Shown here one piece after another: positions 1 to 10,742 of a stretch of 64,000 nucleotides of DNA (the stretch's first letter is position 1; each line of letters begins with the position of its first letter). Source of the stretch: Tenrec ecaudatus (lineage: Eukaryota; Chordata; Mammalia; Afrosoricida; Tenrecidae); contig NC_134538.1 of NCBI RefSeq assembly GCF_050624435.1, positions 121,183,937 to 121,247,936 of the forward strand. Reading direction: 5' to 3'. Below the pieces are notes generated by a model. That model worked only from the letters and a program-made list of their open reading frames with translations. It made no database searches and was not told where the DNA came from. Both the position numbers and the translations under genes were made by a program.

Positions 1-424
1 CTGTGTAGCCTTGCAGAGCGAGCACTGTCTCTGACTTCGTAGGCATTCAACAATGAACCCCCAGGAGGACGACGTGCAACCCCCAAAGCAGCAGCCAATG
101 ATATACATCTGCAGAGAATGGCACAGGGAAAAGGAAATAACATCCAGGGATCCGATCAGAGGCAGAGGATGTGGATACAGCGTAATGTGCAGGAAAACGA
201 CTAAGAGACTGGTGGGGTTTGGTGCTCGATGAAGCGTGAAGTCAGAGACCGTCTGCACGTGTGTTGGATTTGCCTGCGGCTTCACTTTGCTGTGTGACTT
301 TCGGATAACGCACTCTGAATGTAATGGGATACATATGGTCTCATTTAGTTTCAAAAACCAAATTGTGTTTAGCTATCTATGAGTGCACTGTGTAAATAAA
401 TTATTTTTCATTCGATTAAAAAAA
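1..424 (+). pseudogene. POLR2K: POLR2K processed pseudogene (RNA polymerase subunit RPABC4)
   Basis: A short reading frame at 53-232 (59 codons) begins [15 protein letters not shown] and contains YIC, SRDPIR and TKRLV, matching the small zinc-ribbon subunit shared by RNA polymerases I, II and III, which is 58 residues in mammals. Sequence before it (from base 1 or earlier) looks like 5' UTR. After the stop there is about 190 bases of 3' UTR with an AATAAA signal at 395-400 and a short A-run at 418-424. The lack of introns and the A-tail indicate a retrocopy made by L1 machinery. Of the four zinc-binding cysteines, codons 20 and 40 remain, while codon 23 is Trp and codon 37 is Gly, so a product could not fold normally. 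The frame itself has no stop, which suggests modest age. The 5' end may lie outside the window. Confidence 0.88.
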
Positions 425-619
425 TCCTCATAAGATGTGCCCATGTCCAAAGAAGTGGTTTTGTCTCAGGCCGGCTGGCTTCCCCCTGGAGATCCGTGGG
501 GGCAGGCACTGGCAAGGACGACCAGCGGGATCCCATTTCCAGTCATTCAGATTCTGGTTAAGGTTTGCTAGTTCTACTTCTCTGCGTCCTTTTCAAAGAC
601 CCCCACCAAAAAGCCTGGG

Positions 620-772
620 GTTAGAACCCCGCACTGGCTCCACAGGAGACAGATGAGGCAGTCCGCTCCCATTAAGACGTACAGCCTTGGAAACCCTCGG
701 CGCAATTCTACTCTGTCCTGTAGGGTCGCTGAGACTCAGAATCGGTTCAAGAAGAGTGAGTTTCACACAGTC
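620..772 (+). repeat. AfroSINE, 3' part
   Basis: Recognised from 'ggctccacaggagacag', 'ctctgtcctgtagggtcgct' and a degenerate 'gactcagaatcgg' in the right order. The tRNA-like head with the pol III boxes is missing. Confidence 0.7.
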
Positions 773-904
773 CACACACTCCCACCAAAAAAAAAGGCCA
801 ACTACTCACCTCGGCTGTATTTTATCCTAATTTGGGGGATGCCTGGATGGTGCAGATAATGCTCAACTACTAACCTAACAGAGGTTGGTGATCTCAGCGT
901 GCTC

Positions 905-1190
905 GGTGGGGTCGTGGAAGAAAGGACGGATGATCTGCTTCTGAAAGGTCAAGGCCATAAAAACCTGGTGGAACCAAGTGTTACCCTGAAACACGTTAGT
1001 GTCTTGTCTTGATTTGGTTAGTCCAAAGAGTTTGGCTATCCAAAAGTTTGGCAGCTGGAGTCCTCTCTGGGGCACCTCAGAAGGAAGGCCTGGCAACCTG
1101 CTTCTGAAAAATCCCCCATATAAAACCGTAAGCATCGCAGTTCCCCTCTCAGGCCCACAGGGGAGGGGCGCTAGGCCCACTGGTGATATT
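905..1190 (+). repeat. Two old RTE-type SINE-like fragments
   Basis: Two stretches, around 925-990 and 1065-1180, share the pattern 'ctgcttctgaaa' followed by 'ccat.taaaacc', as in the RTE-derived SINEs of afrotherians (AFRO_LA-like). Both are diverged and the boundaries are uncertain. The assignment rests on memory of the family. Confidence 0.35.
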
Positions 1191-2614
1191 GCCTGGAGGT
1201 GTGGAAAACCCGGCCCAGGCATTACAGTGTGGTCTGCGGGAGAGAGAACCGCGAGCCCAGCGGAGGCTCCAGGAAGAAATCAGGACGGAGGAAGCGCCCT
1301 CCTTTGCCCTGGCGGAGTGAGAGCTCATGTTTGTTTGATTTTTTTAAGCATGTCAGACCTTCTCTGACTGAAAGGGTGACTTGACTAATTTTATGGCTCA
1401 ATCAGGAAAGAAAGAGAGAAAAAGAACCTCGCTGCCATCGAGTGGCTTCTGACTTCTAACAGCCCCCCAGGGCCTGGTACAAGTCCCCTGTGGGTTTCTG
1501 ACTGTCGCTCTTTACGGGTGTAGAACGCCCTGTCTTTCTCCTGTTGGCTCCATCACAATTAGTCAGGTAAGTATATGGCAGGTATTTTGTTTGTTTTTGT
1601 TGTTTGTTTGTTTTTTACGGAACTTGAACTAGTTCAATCTACAAATATGAGATTTTAATGGAAAACATGCTTAAAGCACCTATACAGAATAAAATGCTTT
1701 CTTCACAAGCTTTAGATTGATGGCAGCAAATATCCAGAAGTCGGTTTAAACATGATATTGGGTCCGAAGTTTTATGGATTTACGGTAAAACTTTGGGAGT
1801 GAAAAAGAACACTCTTTAATGGAGTTTAACACGACTTTAAAAATAGTTGTTGAGTTGAAAATAAGTCACAAATATTGCTACAGAGCCATAGAAATCATTG
1901 TAGAGTAAAAATATTAAAGTGTGAGACTATTATTTCTCAACATAATCTCCCTCGAGAGTCAGTCTCCTTTCACCCTTCCCTGGAGAATCCTGTACCTTTC
2001 CATTTACACCACATCCAAACAGCAGTTTTGGCCATCGCAGGGAATTCAAATGGTGTTCCTTTTGAATGTCCTTTGAATTTTGAGAGCAAACGGAAGACTA
2101 AAGGGGCAACATCCGGGTCACAGGGTGCCTGGGATAAGGTTTCCCAACAAACTTCTTGTAACACAGCCTTGTTGCCCCAGAAGAACTAGCAGATGCACTG
2201 TCGTGATGAGCAAAAAGGATCCTTGTTACCATTTTCCTGGCCTTTTTCTCTACAATTTAAAAATTTCTTAATACTTGTTCATCAGTATTTCTGTTTCCTT
2301 CCAAGTTTATCAATATTACCCTTTTGACACTGATGGTCTCAGGACTGCCCGCTGGAGGAGCAAGGTTGCATCAATCACAGGTTTCAAGCCTGAGTGAGCA
2401 GAGTTAAATGAGAAGGGGACTAGATCAACAAGGATAGGTCAAAAAGTATTGTCACCAGGGCTCCAAGCCATCCCTGCCTGGGCGTAGTCCACAGAGCACA
2501 TGCCGTCACTAGGTACGTTGGCATCTGAAGTCTGTGGGGCTCTCGGGTCATGCTAACAGTGTGGCTTGGGCATTGGGACTTGTTTCAAGCTCTCCTATCA
2601 TTCATTGAATGGCC
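1191..2614. other. Unassigned intergenic DNA
   Basis: The first 230 bases are GC-rich and the rest is AT-rich with a T/G-rich run near 1585-1615. No convincing gene or repeat is visible. The part around 1790-1960 vaguely recalls mariner transposase sequence, but not well enough to call. Confidence 0.5.
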
Positions 2615-2745
2615 TTCCCCTAAAAAATTATTTTGAAGTCCTAGCTGCTGCATTAGGGAATCAGACTTTGGGGAAATAGGTTCTTCTATGGATATTATCA
2701 GTTACATTACCAAATCATAGTACAGTAGGATGGGTCCGCGTTCTC
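2615..2745 (+). repeat. MLT1-like MaLR LTR fragment
   Basis: The order 'ccctaaaa', 'ttgaagtccta', 'tcagactttgg', 'gataggttctt' equivalent and 'aggatgggtcc' follows the start of MLT1-type LTRs. It is diverged and truncated; there is no internal MaLR sequence nearby. Confidence 0.4.
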
Positions 2746-3225
2746 ATCTCTTATGGATGGAATTTATAAACGAGAAGTCCAGGCAATGGGGGAAGATGGC
2801 AAGTGGGGAGCTAAGAAACGAAGACAGACCCTTAAAGGTTGAGCAGCCAAGGCTGAGAACCTTTATTTTAAACCTAAAAGTAAAAGTTGATGTGGCCTTC
2901 AAGGTAGAGAGGGAAGAAATCTACACTGGGAAATGGGTCCCGAAAGATAGGTCAGGGAAGGGGTCGTGAGTGAGGACACTGCAGGGATATGAAATTCAAG
3001 GGAGGGAAGGATTCTCAGAATACAGAGTTACCGATGCCTACAACGATGTCACTTAGGATCAGGACTGAGAATGGATCATTTATTTTGATCACTGAAGGTT
3101 CAAGAAACCTTTTTGTAAAATGGTAAGTGTAAGTCACCCCATGTGTGGAGTGAGCAGAAACAAATGCTGGGAAAAGAGAATGGATTGACAGCTCACTGGA
3201 AGAGAAGACTAGATTATTTGTGGTC
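2746..3225. other. Unassigned intergenic DNA
   Basis: Purine-rich DNA without a recognisable gene or repeat. A 79-codon open frame at 2730-2969 has no family resemblance that I can see and begins inside the LTR fragment, so it is probably chance. Confidence 0.5.
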
Positions 3226-3276
3226 AATGGCTGGCTGGCTGGGTGGGTGGGTGGTTGACTGGCTGGTTGATGCTTA
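3226..3276 (+). repeat. Degenerate (GGCT/GGGT)n tetranucleotide tract
   Basis: Successive GGCT, GGGT and GACT units: 'tggctggctggctgggtg' and onward. A simple-sequence tract directly left of the hAT-like fragment. Confidence 0.75.
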
Positions 3277-3287
3277 GTTGGGAGGTG

Positions 3288-3371
3288 ATTTTTTTTTTTA
3301 ATGGTTGGGCGTCACCGCAACATGAGGAACTGCATGAAAGGGTTGCAGCATAGAAAGGCTGAGAACCACTG
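3288..3371 (-). mobile_element. SPIN-like hAT transposon end (truncated)
   Basis: On the minus strand it starts 'cagtggttctcagcctttc', then reads 'gcaaccctttcatgcagttc' and 'ctcatgttgcggtgac', and breaks off at a T-run after 'ccaaccatt'. This is the terminal inverted repeat and subterminal region of SPIN-type hAT elements as I remember them from rodents and tenrec. Only one end is present, so no transposase and no paired repeat. The name is from memory and needs a library match. Confidence 0.6.
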
Positions 3372-3477
3372 ATCTAGAGCAATCTTTTCCTTTGTCAACC
3401 AGCTAGCTCCTGACTTTCAAGGGGTGGGGGTGCCTCTAGGAAGCTTCCCCCATTCCTCAAGCTTGACTTAATTGCTT

Positions 3478-3665
3478 CTGCTGCCATAGTGGTTACGCGT
3501 TGGGTTGTTAACCACCAAGTCAACAGTTTGAAACCACTAGCTGCTCTGCGGGAGAAAGACGAAGCTTTCTACTCCCTTAGAGTTACTGGCTTGGACGCCC
3601 ACAGGGGCGGTGCTACCCTGTCCTAGAGGGGTGCTCTGAGTCAGAGCAGACTGGATGGTGTCGAG
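3478..3665 (+). repeat. AfroSINE, near full length
   Basis: Head 'catagtggttacgcgttggg' is the tRNA-like part. It is followed by 'gggagaaagacgaagctttc' (the block absent in paenungulate copies) and 'taccctgtcctagaggggtg'. No long A-tail remains. Confidence 0.85.
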
Positions 3666-3924
3666 ATATCCTTTATAGCACTCTTTCCACTATCAATGGT
3701 GAATATGATGCACGGTAATTAATTGCCTGCTAACAATGTCAAGGGCCAGATGTCTCATTCACCATTATATAGCTCTAGCACTGTTAAGTATATAAATAAG
3801 TGTTGAGTTAATGCCTTATCAAGAAAAGTAGGTACTTTAATCCATGTCTCAATTCAACCTGGAAAGAAAGTCACCAATAGACTCAAATGGTCATGAACAG
3901 CCAGGGTTGAGAAGGGACTTTTGA

Positions 3925-4072
3925 GGCCACAGAATTAAGCAGATGAGAGTGTTGAGATTCAGGCGGGGACGTGACTTGCCCAAAGCCACAGAACAGGCAC
4001 AAGCGGCAGTACATCCATTTAAACGTGGGTCTTCTTATTATCCAGGCTAACAGAGTGATCAACTCTAGGGCC
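3925..4072 (-). repeat. MIR element
   Basis: 'gacgtgacttgcccaaagcc' followed by 'cacagaac' and 'cgtgggtcttcttattatcc' is the reverse complement of the MIR tRNA-like and core region. An ancient mammal-wide SINE. Confidence 0.7.
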
Positions 4073-4421
4073 CGCCCTCCCGCCCTCCCGGGGCAGAATT
4101 CAGACAGGGTTTGGTTTCTATCTAACAGACTCAGGTCTGGGGTGAAAGCAAGTTGGGAGGTGATTTTTGCCTGCTCCCAGGCCAAAGGGAAGGAGATCGT
4201 GGAAAGGAGGGACACTGACTGGGAGGGAGTGGGGAAGAAGCCCTGGGGGAAATGGAGGTAGAGAAAGAAGAACAGGCGCACATGATGGGGGAGGAGTGGT
4301 TTCCCAGAGCACTTTTTCCTCAGATGGTGAAAACCATTTACCTAAAAGACGGAGATTTGGAGAAGTATTGAGAGTAAAAAGAAATCTATATCAAATGACT
4401 TTACAGAACAGAGAAATACAA

Positions 4422-4631
4422 CTCAAATCAAACCAAACTCATTGCCATCGAGTCTGTCCTGACGCAGTGAGCCTGCATGCAGAGCAGAGCTGCTCCTTTG
4501 GGTTGCTCGACTTTAAATCTCTATGGGAGGAAAAACCTCATTTTTAGCCAGAGGAGCAGCTGGTTGGTTCAAACTGCTGACCTTGCTGTTAGTAGCCAAT
4601 GTATAATCCACTAAGCTATAAGGGCTCCCTA
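4422..4631 (-). repeat. AfroSINE, full length
   Basis: Begins (3' end) 'caaactcattgccatcgagt', passes 'aaatctctatgggagg', and ends 'ataagggctcc', the reverse complement of the SINE head. The internal block is retained. Confidence 0.82.
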
Positions 4632-4639
4632 AGAGGTAA

Positions 4640-5955
4640 CACTAGGAATGGGAAGGAAACACACTCCCTGGGAGTTTCGAAAGGATCTGAGCAAGAGAGC
4701 CATAAAGGCACGACTGAAGGTCATTCTGAAACTACTCGGTGGTGGATCTAGAACTCAAACCTCGGTCTGGTTTACCACAAGGGCCAGAATTAGGCAAGTA
4801 CTCAATAAAAAGCTCTTACATAAATGAATATCCTTGTTTGGGCGTCAGTCCAGAAGAAAGAGAAACTCCCTACACAGGGAGGCAGAGCAATAAAAACCGG
4901 ACCTGGAGCCACAGTGAGGGACATCGGATTCTTTGAACTCAGGAGGCTGACTGACTGGGCCAGCAGTACTGCTTCTAGCACCAGTGGTCAGCTGGACTGG
5001 AAAAGACCCCCACGGGAGGTCGTTGTGGGAGGTCTTTTGACACCAGGTGATAAACAACAGTGAGTGATGGGGAATTACAGAAACGATTTGCACTATTGAT
5101 GATAGGCACCTGAAATGCATTATTAGGTTACTCCTCTTGTGTGGACCAGGTTGTATCGTTCTGATGAGGGAGCAAGAGGAATGTGTCTGGTTGTGGTCTG
5201 GCCTGCCTGTGTGAAGGAGTGTCTTCCTGATGAGCTGGAGGGCCCACTGGGAATGCCTACTTGGCTGAAGTGTGGCCATTTTGGATTGTCAGCTAGTGTC
5301 CCTACAATCTGTCCAATACACTGTCCTGAGGGCAGATGATGAATTTCTGAAGTTGAGTAAGCTCTCTCTGGGACTGCCTGAGGTATCTACTCACCTGACA
5401 CAGGGGACCTCTGTACAGATCTGTCTAGTGACTTTGGCCTCATTCCAAGGTCAAGATCCCTGGACATAGTAGTGGGCCTTATCTGGGATTGGAATGGCAG
5501 GATTATTACCCTGAGTATATACGGCAATTGATCAGATGCAAAAGCATAGTACAAACTCAAATCTCCACTTGCTCCTCACAACTATCTAAGGTGGGCATGG
5601 AAAGCATTTATTTCGAGAGATGGCAACATCCACCATGAATGACCCTGCTGATATCTGAAACACCACTGAACTAGATTCCAGCGTCCCAGCAACAGTACAA
5701 GAAATTGACAGCTGATGAAACTCATATTTTGGGTGGACACAATTCAATCGGTGACTCAACTCCAGTGTGCTTTAGCTGAGGAAGCGGTAAACCAACAATG
5801 GCACATCCAAGCACTGGAAGACTTCTGCCAATGAAAGGGAACCCTCCTGACACAACCACAGAGATGGCTAGCAATGTGTTACTGGAAGTGGAGGAATTCA
5901 GACTCAAGAGGCCAAATACATTGTACCATGGCACTCATTCTATAGATTAACTGTT
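4640..5955. other. Unassigned intergenic DNA, 1.3 kb
   Basis: No gene and no repeat that I can name. 4845-5279 (minus, 144 codons) and a few shorter frames are open but resemble nothing. The even base composition and absence of A-tails leave an old unidentified repeat possible. Confidence 0.45.
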
Positions 5956-5961
5956 GCTGAG

Positions 5962-6152
5962 GCTGCCAGGCAGGCAACCCCACCTCACAGCAATCATGCA
6001 GAACGGAGTAAAACATCTCCTGGAGTTTCCGAGGCTGTCATCTTTGTGTAAGCACCAGGTCTTTTCTCCCCAGCCAGGCTACTAGTGATTTGAACAGCTG
6101 GCCTTCTGGTCAGCTGTTGGCATTTAATCATTGCACTTCCAGAGTTCCTTAT
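5962..6152 (-). repeat. AfroSINE, diverged
   Basis: 'ctggagtttccgaggctgtc', 'gatttgaacagctggcc' and final 'agagttcctt' match the reverse complement of the SINE, with a degraded 3' end. Confidence 0.7.
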
Positions 6153-6159
6153 AAATATA

Positions 6160-6352
6160 ACAAAACCCAAGGCCACTGTCAAGGAGTCCATTCACATTCA
6201 TAGAAACCCCAAGAGACAGAGTAGAAGTGCCCCTTCGGGTTTCCAAGACTACGCATATTTACTGGAGCAGACAGCCTCAAATTGGCTCCACAAAGCCACT
6301 GGTGGATTTGAACCACTTATCTCACTGCATCACCAAGGACAACGAAAAAGAA
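6160..6352 (-). repeat. AfroSINE, tandem to previous copy
   Basis: 'aaacccaaggccactgtcaa', 'ccttcgggtttccaagac' and 'ctggtggatttgaaccac' in order. It follows the previous minus-strand copy with only a few bases between, so one may have inserted into the tail of the other. Confidence 0.72.
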
Positions 6353-6651
6353 TCGTGGTTGCTAGAGGCTGTGAGTCAAGGGGCATTAACCTCCAGGAAG
6401 CTTTTTGGTTGGCAGAACTGTTCTACGTCTTGACTCTGCTGGTGGGTTACATGACTCTATGTGCTTGTCAAAACTCATGAATTTCATTGCATGTGTATGT
6501 AAATTATACTTCAAATGATAATTGTTTATGCCTGGGATTACTATTTAGGCTTTTAGGAATAAAATCAGCCAATGGTCCACAGCAACGCCTCTCCTCACCA
6601 GCAGCTCCAACCCTCTCTGATCCTTAGCTTCTCAGCCACATGATCCCTTGG

Positions 6652-7214
6652 TGTGTTAGTCCAGGTAGACTAGAGAAACAAATCTATGGACACACATATG
6701 TGTGTATAAGGGAGATATACAAGAGCAATTGAACATTAAGAAAACATCCCAACCCAGTCCAACACCATAAATCTGATATTAGCCCATATGTCCAACACCC
6801 ATCTATAAAGTCCTCTTCAGACTCACGAAACACATGCAATGAAGCCAAATGCAGGACGATCACAAACCCGTGGGTAGAAATTCTTTGGTCCAGTAGCGTT
6901 GTAAGCATCTCAGCGCTGGCAGGGATCTCTGTGTGGCTTCTCCGGCTTCAGAGGTCTGGTTGCATCCATGTGGCTTGTCTGGCTCAGGGTACTAGGGTAG
7001 TTCCATGTGTCTTGTCAGCTGCAATGTCTCCCAGAGAGTGGCAGAGAGAGAAAAGTGTCTCCTACCTCCAAAGAGGAAGTACCGATATCCCAGAATTCTC
7101 AGGAGAAGGCCATGCCCACACAGAGGTCTCATTGGCTATGTTCTGATTGACAAGCTAGACTCCACCCCTACACTCTTAATCCTCAAATTGACAAATGATT
7201 ATATATCTACCACA
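6652..7214 (-). mobile_element. Solo ERV-L-type LTR (type A) with TSD
   Basis: On the minus strand it runs from TGTGGTAG to CTAACACA (563 bp), resembling MLT2/ERV-L LTRs. It is flanked by a perfect 5-bp duplication CTTGG at 6647-6651 and 7215-7219. There is no internal viral sequence, so this is a solo LTR left by recombination between two LTRs. Confidence 0.85.
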
Positions 7215-7683
7215 CTTGGCTTCTGTTTCAGTGGGCCAGAAAGCCAACACCACCCCGACACTTTATCTCCCAGTTCCATAATCTCGGGGCCAGAGGAGGA
7301 GGTACCTGTGATTTCGGTGCGCAATGCTCCTCTGAGCCTTCATCCCGCAGTCCCTGTGCCTCTAGTCGCAGCCTCGGCCACTTCAGACAGGGCTCTGGAA
7401 CTTGCTCTTCCAGTCTTCCTAGGCTTTCTCCCTCTGTCCTGCTTCAAAGATGGCTCTTCTTATAACGGGGTGAGGGTGTGGCAATGAAAATGGATCAATC
7501 CTGTCCATCAGTGACACATGCCATTTGCATAATTACACCCACTCCTTTGATGGGAGTTAGAGACATGAGTAGAAGGCCCTCTTCAGAAATTGCACTCTAC
7601 CACAAAGGCTTTTTAAAAACACATCCTACCCGAATTAGCAATGATACCTTCATATCATGTAACCGCAGTAAGCTCTTCCTAGG
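7215..7683. other. Unassigned intergenic DNA
   Basis: Moderately GC-rich stretch, with no gene or repeat that I recognise. The open frame through 7005-7487 begins inside the LTR and is probably chance. Confidence 0.45.
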
Positions 7684-7838
7684 CGCTGTTGAGTCTGTTC
7701 TGACTCATAGTAACCCTATGTGCAACAAAAGGAATCACTGCCCAGTCCTGCACCATCTCCTCACAATCATTGCTAACTTTGAGCCCATCGCTGCAGCCAC
7801 TGTGCCAGTCCAGCTTGGATATGTTCATCTTGCTCCGA
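7684..7838 (-). repeat. RTE-type LINE fragment
   Basis: 'gactcatagtaaccctatgt', 'actgcccagtcctgcacc' and 'gagcccatcgctgcagccac' match the 3' region of the afrotherian RTE (BovB-like) LINE read in reverse. A longer copy lies at 29543-30105. Confidence 0.65.
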
Positions 7839-8138
7839 TTCAAACCAAGATTCAAGCAAGATTCACACATTGACCCTGATTCATAAGCCTCTTCTCTTTT
7901 AAAATTTATAGTGTCTCCCTTCTCCCTGACACTTTTTTATGTGTGTGTTTTCCTCCTCCCTACTCGTGTCCTGTTGACTTTCCCACATTGTGATGTGTCT
8001 GCTGCTTCCTTGTGGTCAAGGGAGTGTTACCTTAGCAACAGACTCCATCATAACATATTTGGAGCAAGGTGCCAGATGGAAACATCTTAAAGGAAGTAGG
8101 ATCTTTTAAGTGTGACCTTCTAAACCTTCTGATCTAGG
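7839..8138. other. Unassigned intergenic DNA
   Basis: Low-complexity T/C-rich stretch followed by ordinary sequence; nothing recognised. Confidence 0.4.
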
Positions 8139-8250
8139 AAAGGAGTCCTGGTAACTAAAGATTTATCTGCTAACCACAAGGTCAGCTGTTCAAAACCACC
8201 AGTAGCCCTGTAGGAGAAAGTTGAGGCTTTCTACTCCCATCAGGACTTAT
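8139..8250 (+). repeat. AfroSINE, 5' part only
   Basis: 'aggagtcctggtaactaaag', 'aaggtcagctgttcaaaac' and 'aggctttctactcccatcag' in order. Stops abruptly after the internal block, so the 3' half is lost. Confidence 0.75.
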
Positions 8251-8692
8251 GTGGAAAACAGAGGACTGGGAAGAGAATGTACGCAGACAAATTCTTTATT
8301 CTCATATTTTAAGGCCAGGATTCTGGGTGGAGGGAGGCCTTCATATATCTGGGTTATAGATGAGTTCCAATCACATTCTCATAATCAATGTTCATACCCA
8401 CTAGATCCTCCCATAATCATGCTGCCTTAAAGTGACTTCTTACAAGCACATGGCTGAGTGCCATCTAGCCAGCAGCTTAAACTACAGGGGCAGACATTGC
8501 TGCTATTGCTCTCACTGCTCGGGGAACAGTCACTCCCCCTTTCCTGCCCCCAGCACTGGCATTGTGATTCCTCCAGTGAACTGAGGGACCCCTGGGGATT
8601 GGGGTATACCCCTTTGTGGTTACCTGTAATTAGGAGAGCTTGCATGCCCCAAGACTATATATGCTGATGTTGAGAATATAACCTCACCATCT
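8251..8692. other. Unassigned DNA, possibly an old LTR
   Basis: Nothing recognised with confidence. A TATA-like 'actatatatgc' lies near the right end. The L1 insertion at 8708 lies just beyond. Confidence 0.3.
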
Positions 8693-8707
8693 ACTTGGAC
8701 CTGTGTC

Positions 8708-10515
8708 TTTTTTGTTGTTTGGATGTTCACCAATTCTTTTTTTTAATTGGTTTATTAGGAGCTCATACAACTCTTATCACCATACATAAATATATCAATT
8801 GTGTAAAGTACATCTGTACATTCTTTACCTTCATCATTATCAAAACATTTGCTCTCCACTTAAGCCCCTGGCATCAGTTCCTCATTTTCTCCTCCCTCCC
8901 CACTCCCCCTCTCTCATGAGTCCTTGATAATTTATAAATTATTATTTTTGTCATATCTTGCCCTGTCTGACGTCTCCCTTCACCCCCTTTTCTGTTGTCC
9001 GTCCCCCAGGGAGGAGGTGACATGTAGATTCTTGTAATTGGCTCCCTCTACCCTCCCAGTATCACCACTCACACCACTGGTCCTGAAGGGATCGTCCACC
9101 CTGGATTCCCTGTGTTTCTAGTTCCTATCTGTACCAATGTACATCCTCTGGTCTAGCCAGACTTGCAAGGTAGAATTTGGATCATGATAGTGGGGGGAGG
9201 GTGAGGAAGCATTTAGGAACTAGAGGAAAGTTGTATCTCTCATTGTTGCTACATCGCACCTTGACTGGCTTGTCTCCTCCCCTCTGCAAGAGGAATCTCC
9301 AGTGACCAACAAATGGGCTTTGGGTCTCCACTCTGCCCTCTCACTCGCTATGGTATTATTTTGTTCTGATGATGCCTTATACCTGATCCCTTCGACATCT
9401 CATGATCGCACAGGCTAGTGTGCTTCTTCCATGTGGACTTTGTTGCTTCTTAGCTAGATGGCCGCTTATTTATCTTCAAGTCTTTAAGACCCCAGACGCT
9501 ATCTCTTTTGATAGCTAGGCATCGTCAGCTTTCTTCACATTTGCTTATGCACCCGTTTGTCCTCAGCTATCATATCATGGAGGTGTGCAGCCAGTGATAT
9601 GATTTTTTGTTCTTTGATGTCTGATAACTGATCCCTTCGACACCTTGTGATCACACAGGCTGGTATGTTTTTCCATGTGGGCTTTGTTGCTTCTGAGCTA
9701 GATGGCCGCTTGTTTACCCTCAAGCTTTTAAGACCCCAGACGCTATATCTTTTGATAGCCGGGCACCATCAGCTTTCTTCACCACATTTGTTTATTCACC
9801 CACTTTGTCTTCAGCGGTTGTGCCAGGAAGGTGAGCATTATAGAATGTCAATTTAATAGAAGAAAGTGTTCTTGCATTGAGGGAGTCCTTGAGTGGAAGC
9901 CCAATGTCCTTCTGCTACCTTAATATTAAACCTATAAATATAGGCACATAGATCTATTTCCCCATCCACATATACAGATTTATTTGCATATACATGTTCT
10001 TTATCTAGACCTCTATCAATTCCCTTTGCCTCCCAGCTCTTTCCTCTATTTCCCCTGACTTTCCTCCTGTCCCACTATCATGCTCCATCCCCACCTGGGT
10101 TTCAGCAATTCCTCTTGGTTACATTACCCTTGATCATGCCCTACCAGGCCTCCCACACCCACTTCACCACCAATTTGGATCACTTGTTGTTCCCTGGTCC
10201 CTGGGTTTGTTAACACCACTAGCTTTCCCCCCACCTCTCCATGTCCCCCGGGAACTGTCGGTCCCATTGTTTTCTCCTCCACATTGTTCATCCAGCCTAT
10301 CTTATTTAGACAGATCTGTAGAGATAATAACACGCACAAAAACAAGACAGAGCAAAACCAAGCAACAATATACAACAAAACAACAACAAACCACTGACAA
10401 AGAACAAAACAAAACACAAGAAAGAAAAGCTTGTCGTTAGTTCAAGGATTGTTTGTTGGCCTTTAGGAGTTTTTTCCAGTGCAGTCTGTTGGGGCACCAC
10501 ACTTGGCCCCAAAGT
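8708..10515 (-). mobile_element. LINE-1, 5'-truncated, 3' UTR only (L1-a)
   Basis: Reads as the reverse complement of the long L1 3' UTR seen at 18284-20571 and 60537-62827, from the A-tail at the left to a truncation near 10515. The 10-mer cttggacctg occurs on both sides (8694-8703 and 10516-10525), a likely TSD. The tail has two A-runs separated by about 20 bases. Inside, a ~210-bp module (9390-9830) is present twice in tandem. No coding sequence is left; the open frames here are chance. Confidence 0.88.
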
Positions 10516-10639
10516 CTTGGACCTGGTTCTTAAAGCCATGACAGAGGTGGGCACCCCAAAACTTTTGTCTTTCTCTTAATTTCTTCCCTTCAGTTACACA
10601 ACCATCCCTTCAGACCAGTCTGGATGTGAGGCTGGACCT

Positions 10640-10742
10640 CACAGGCGTACAGTCTCAGGCGCCCAGAAGGACTGCTCTACCCTGTCCTATAGAGGAGTCG
10701 GAATCCACTCCACAGCAGTAAATTCGGTTTGTTTGTTTTTTC
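10640..10742 (+). repeat. AfroSINE, 3' part
   Basis: 'ctctaccctgtcctatagag', 'gagtcggaatccactcc' and a T/G-rich tail 'tttgtttgttttttc'. The head is missing. Confidence 0.75.

Noticed and set aside
1790..1960. Possible mariner transposase fragment
   Set aside because: Only a vague resemblance from memory; no terminal repeats or catalytic residues could be identified.
3226..3276. Tetranucleotide repeat as a candidate CRISPR-like or regulatory array
   Set aside because: Units are four bases with no spacers; a plain degenerate microsatellite.
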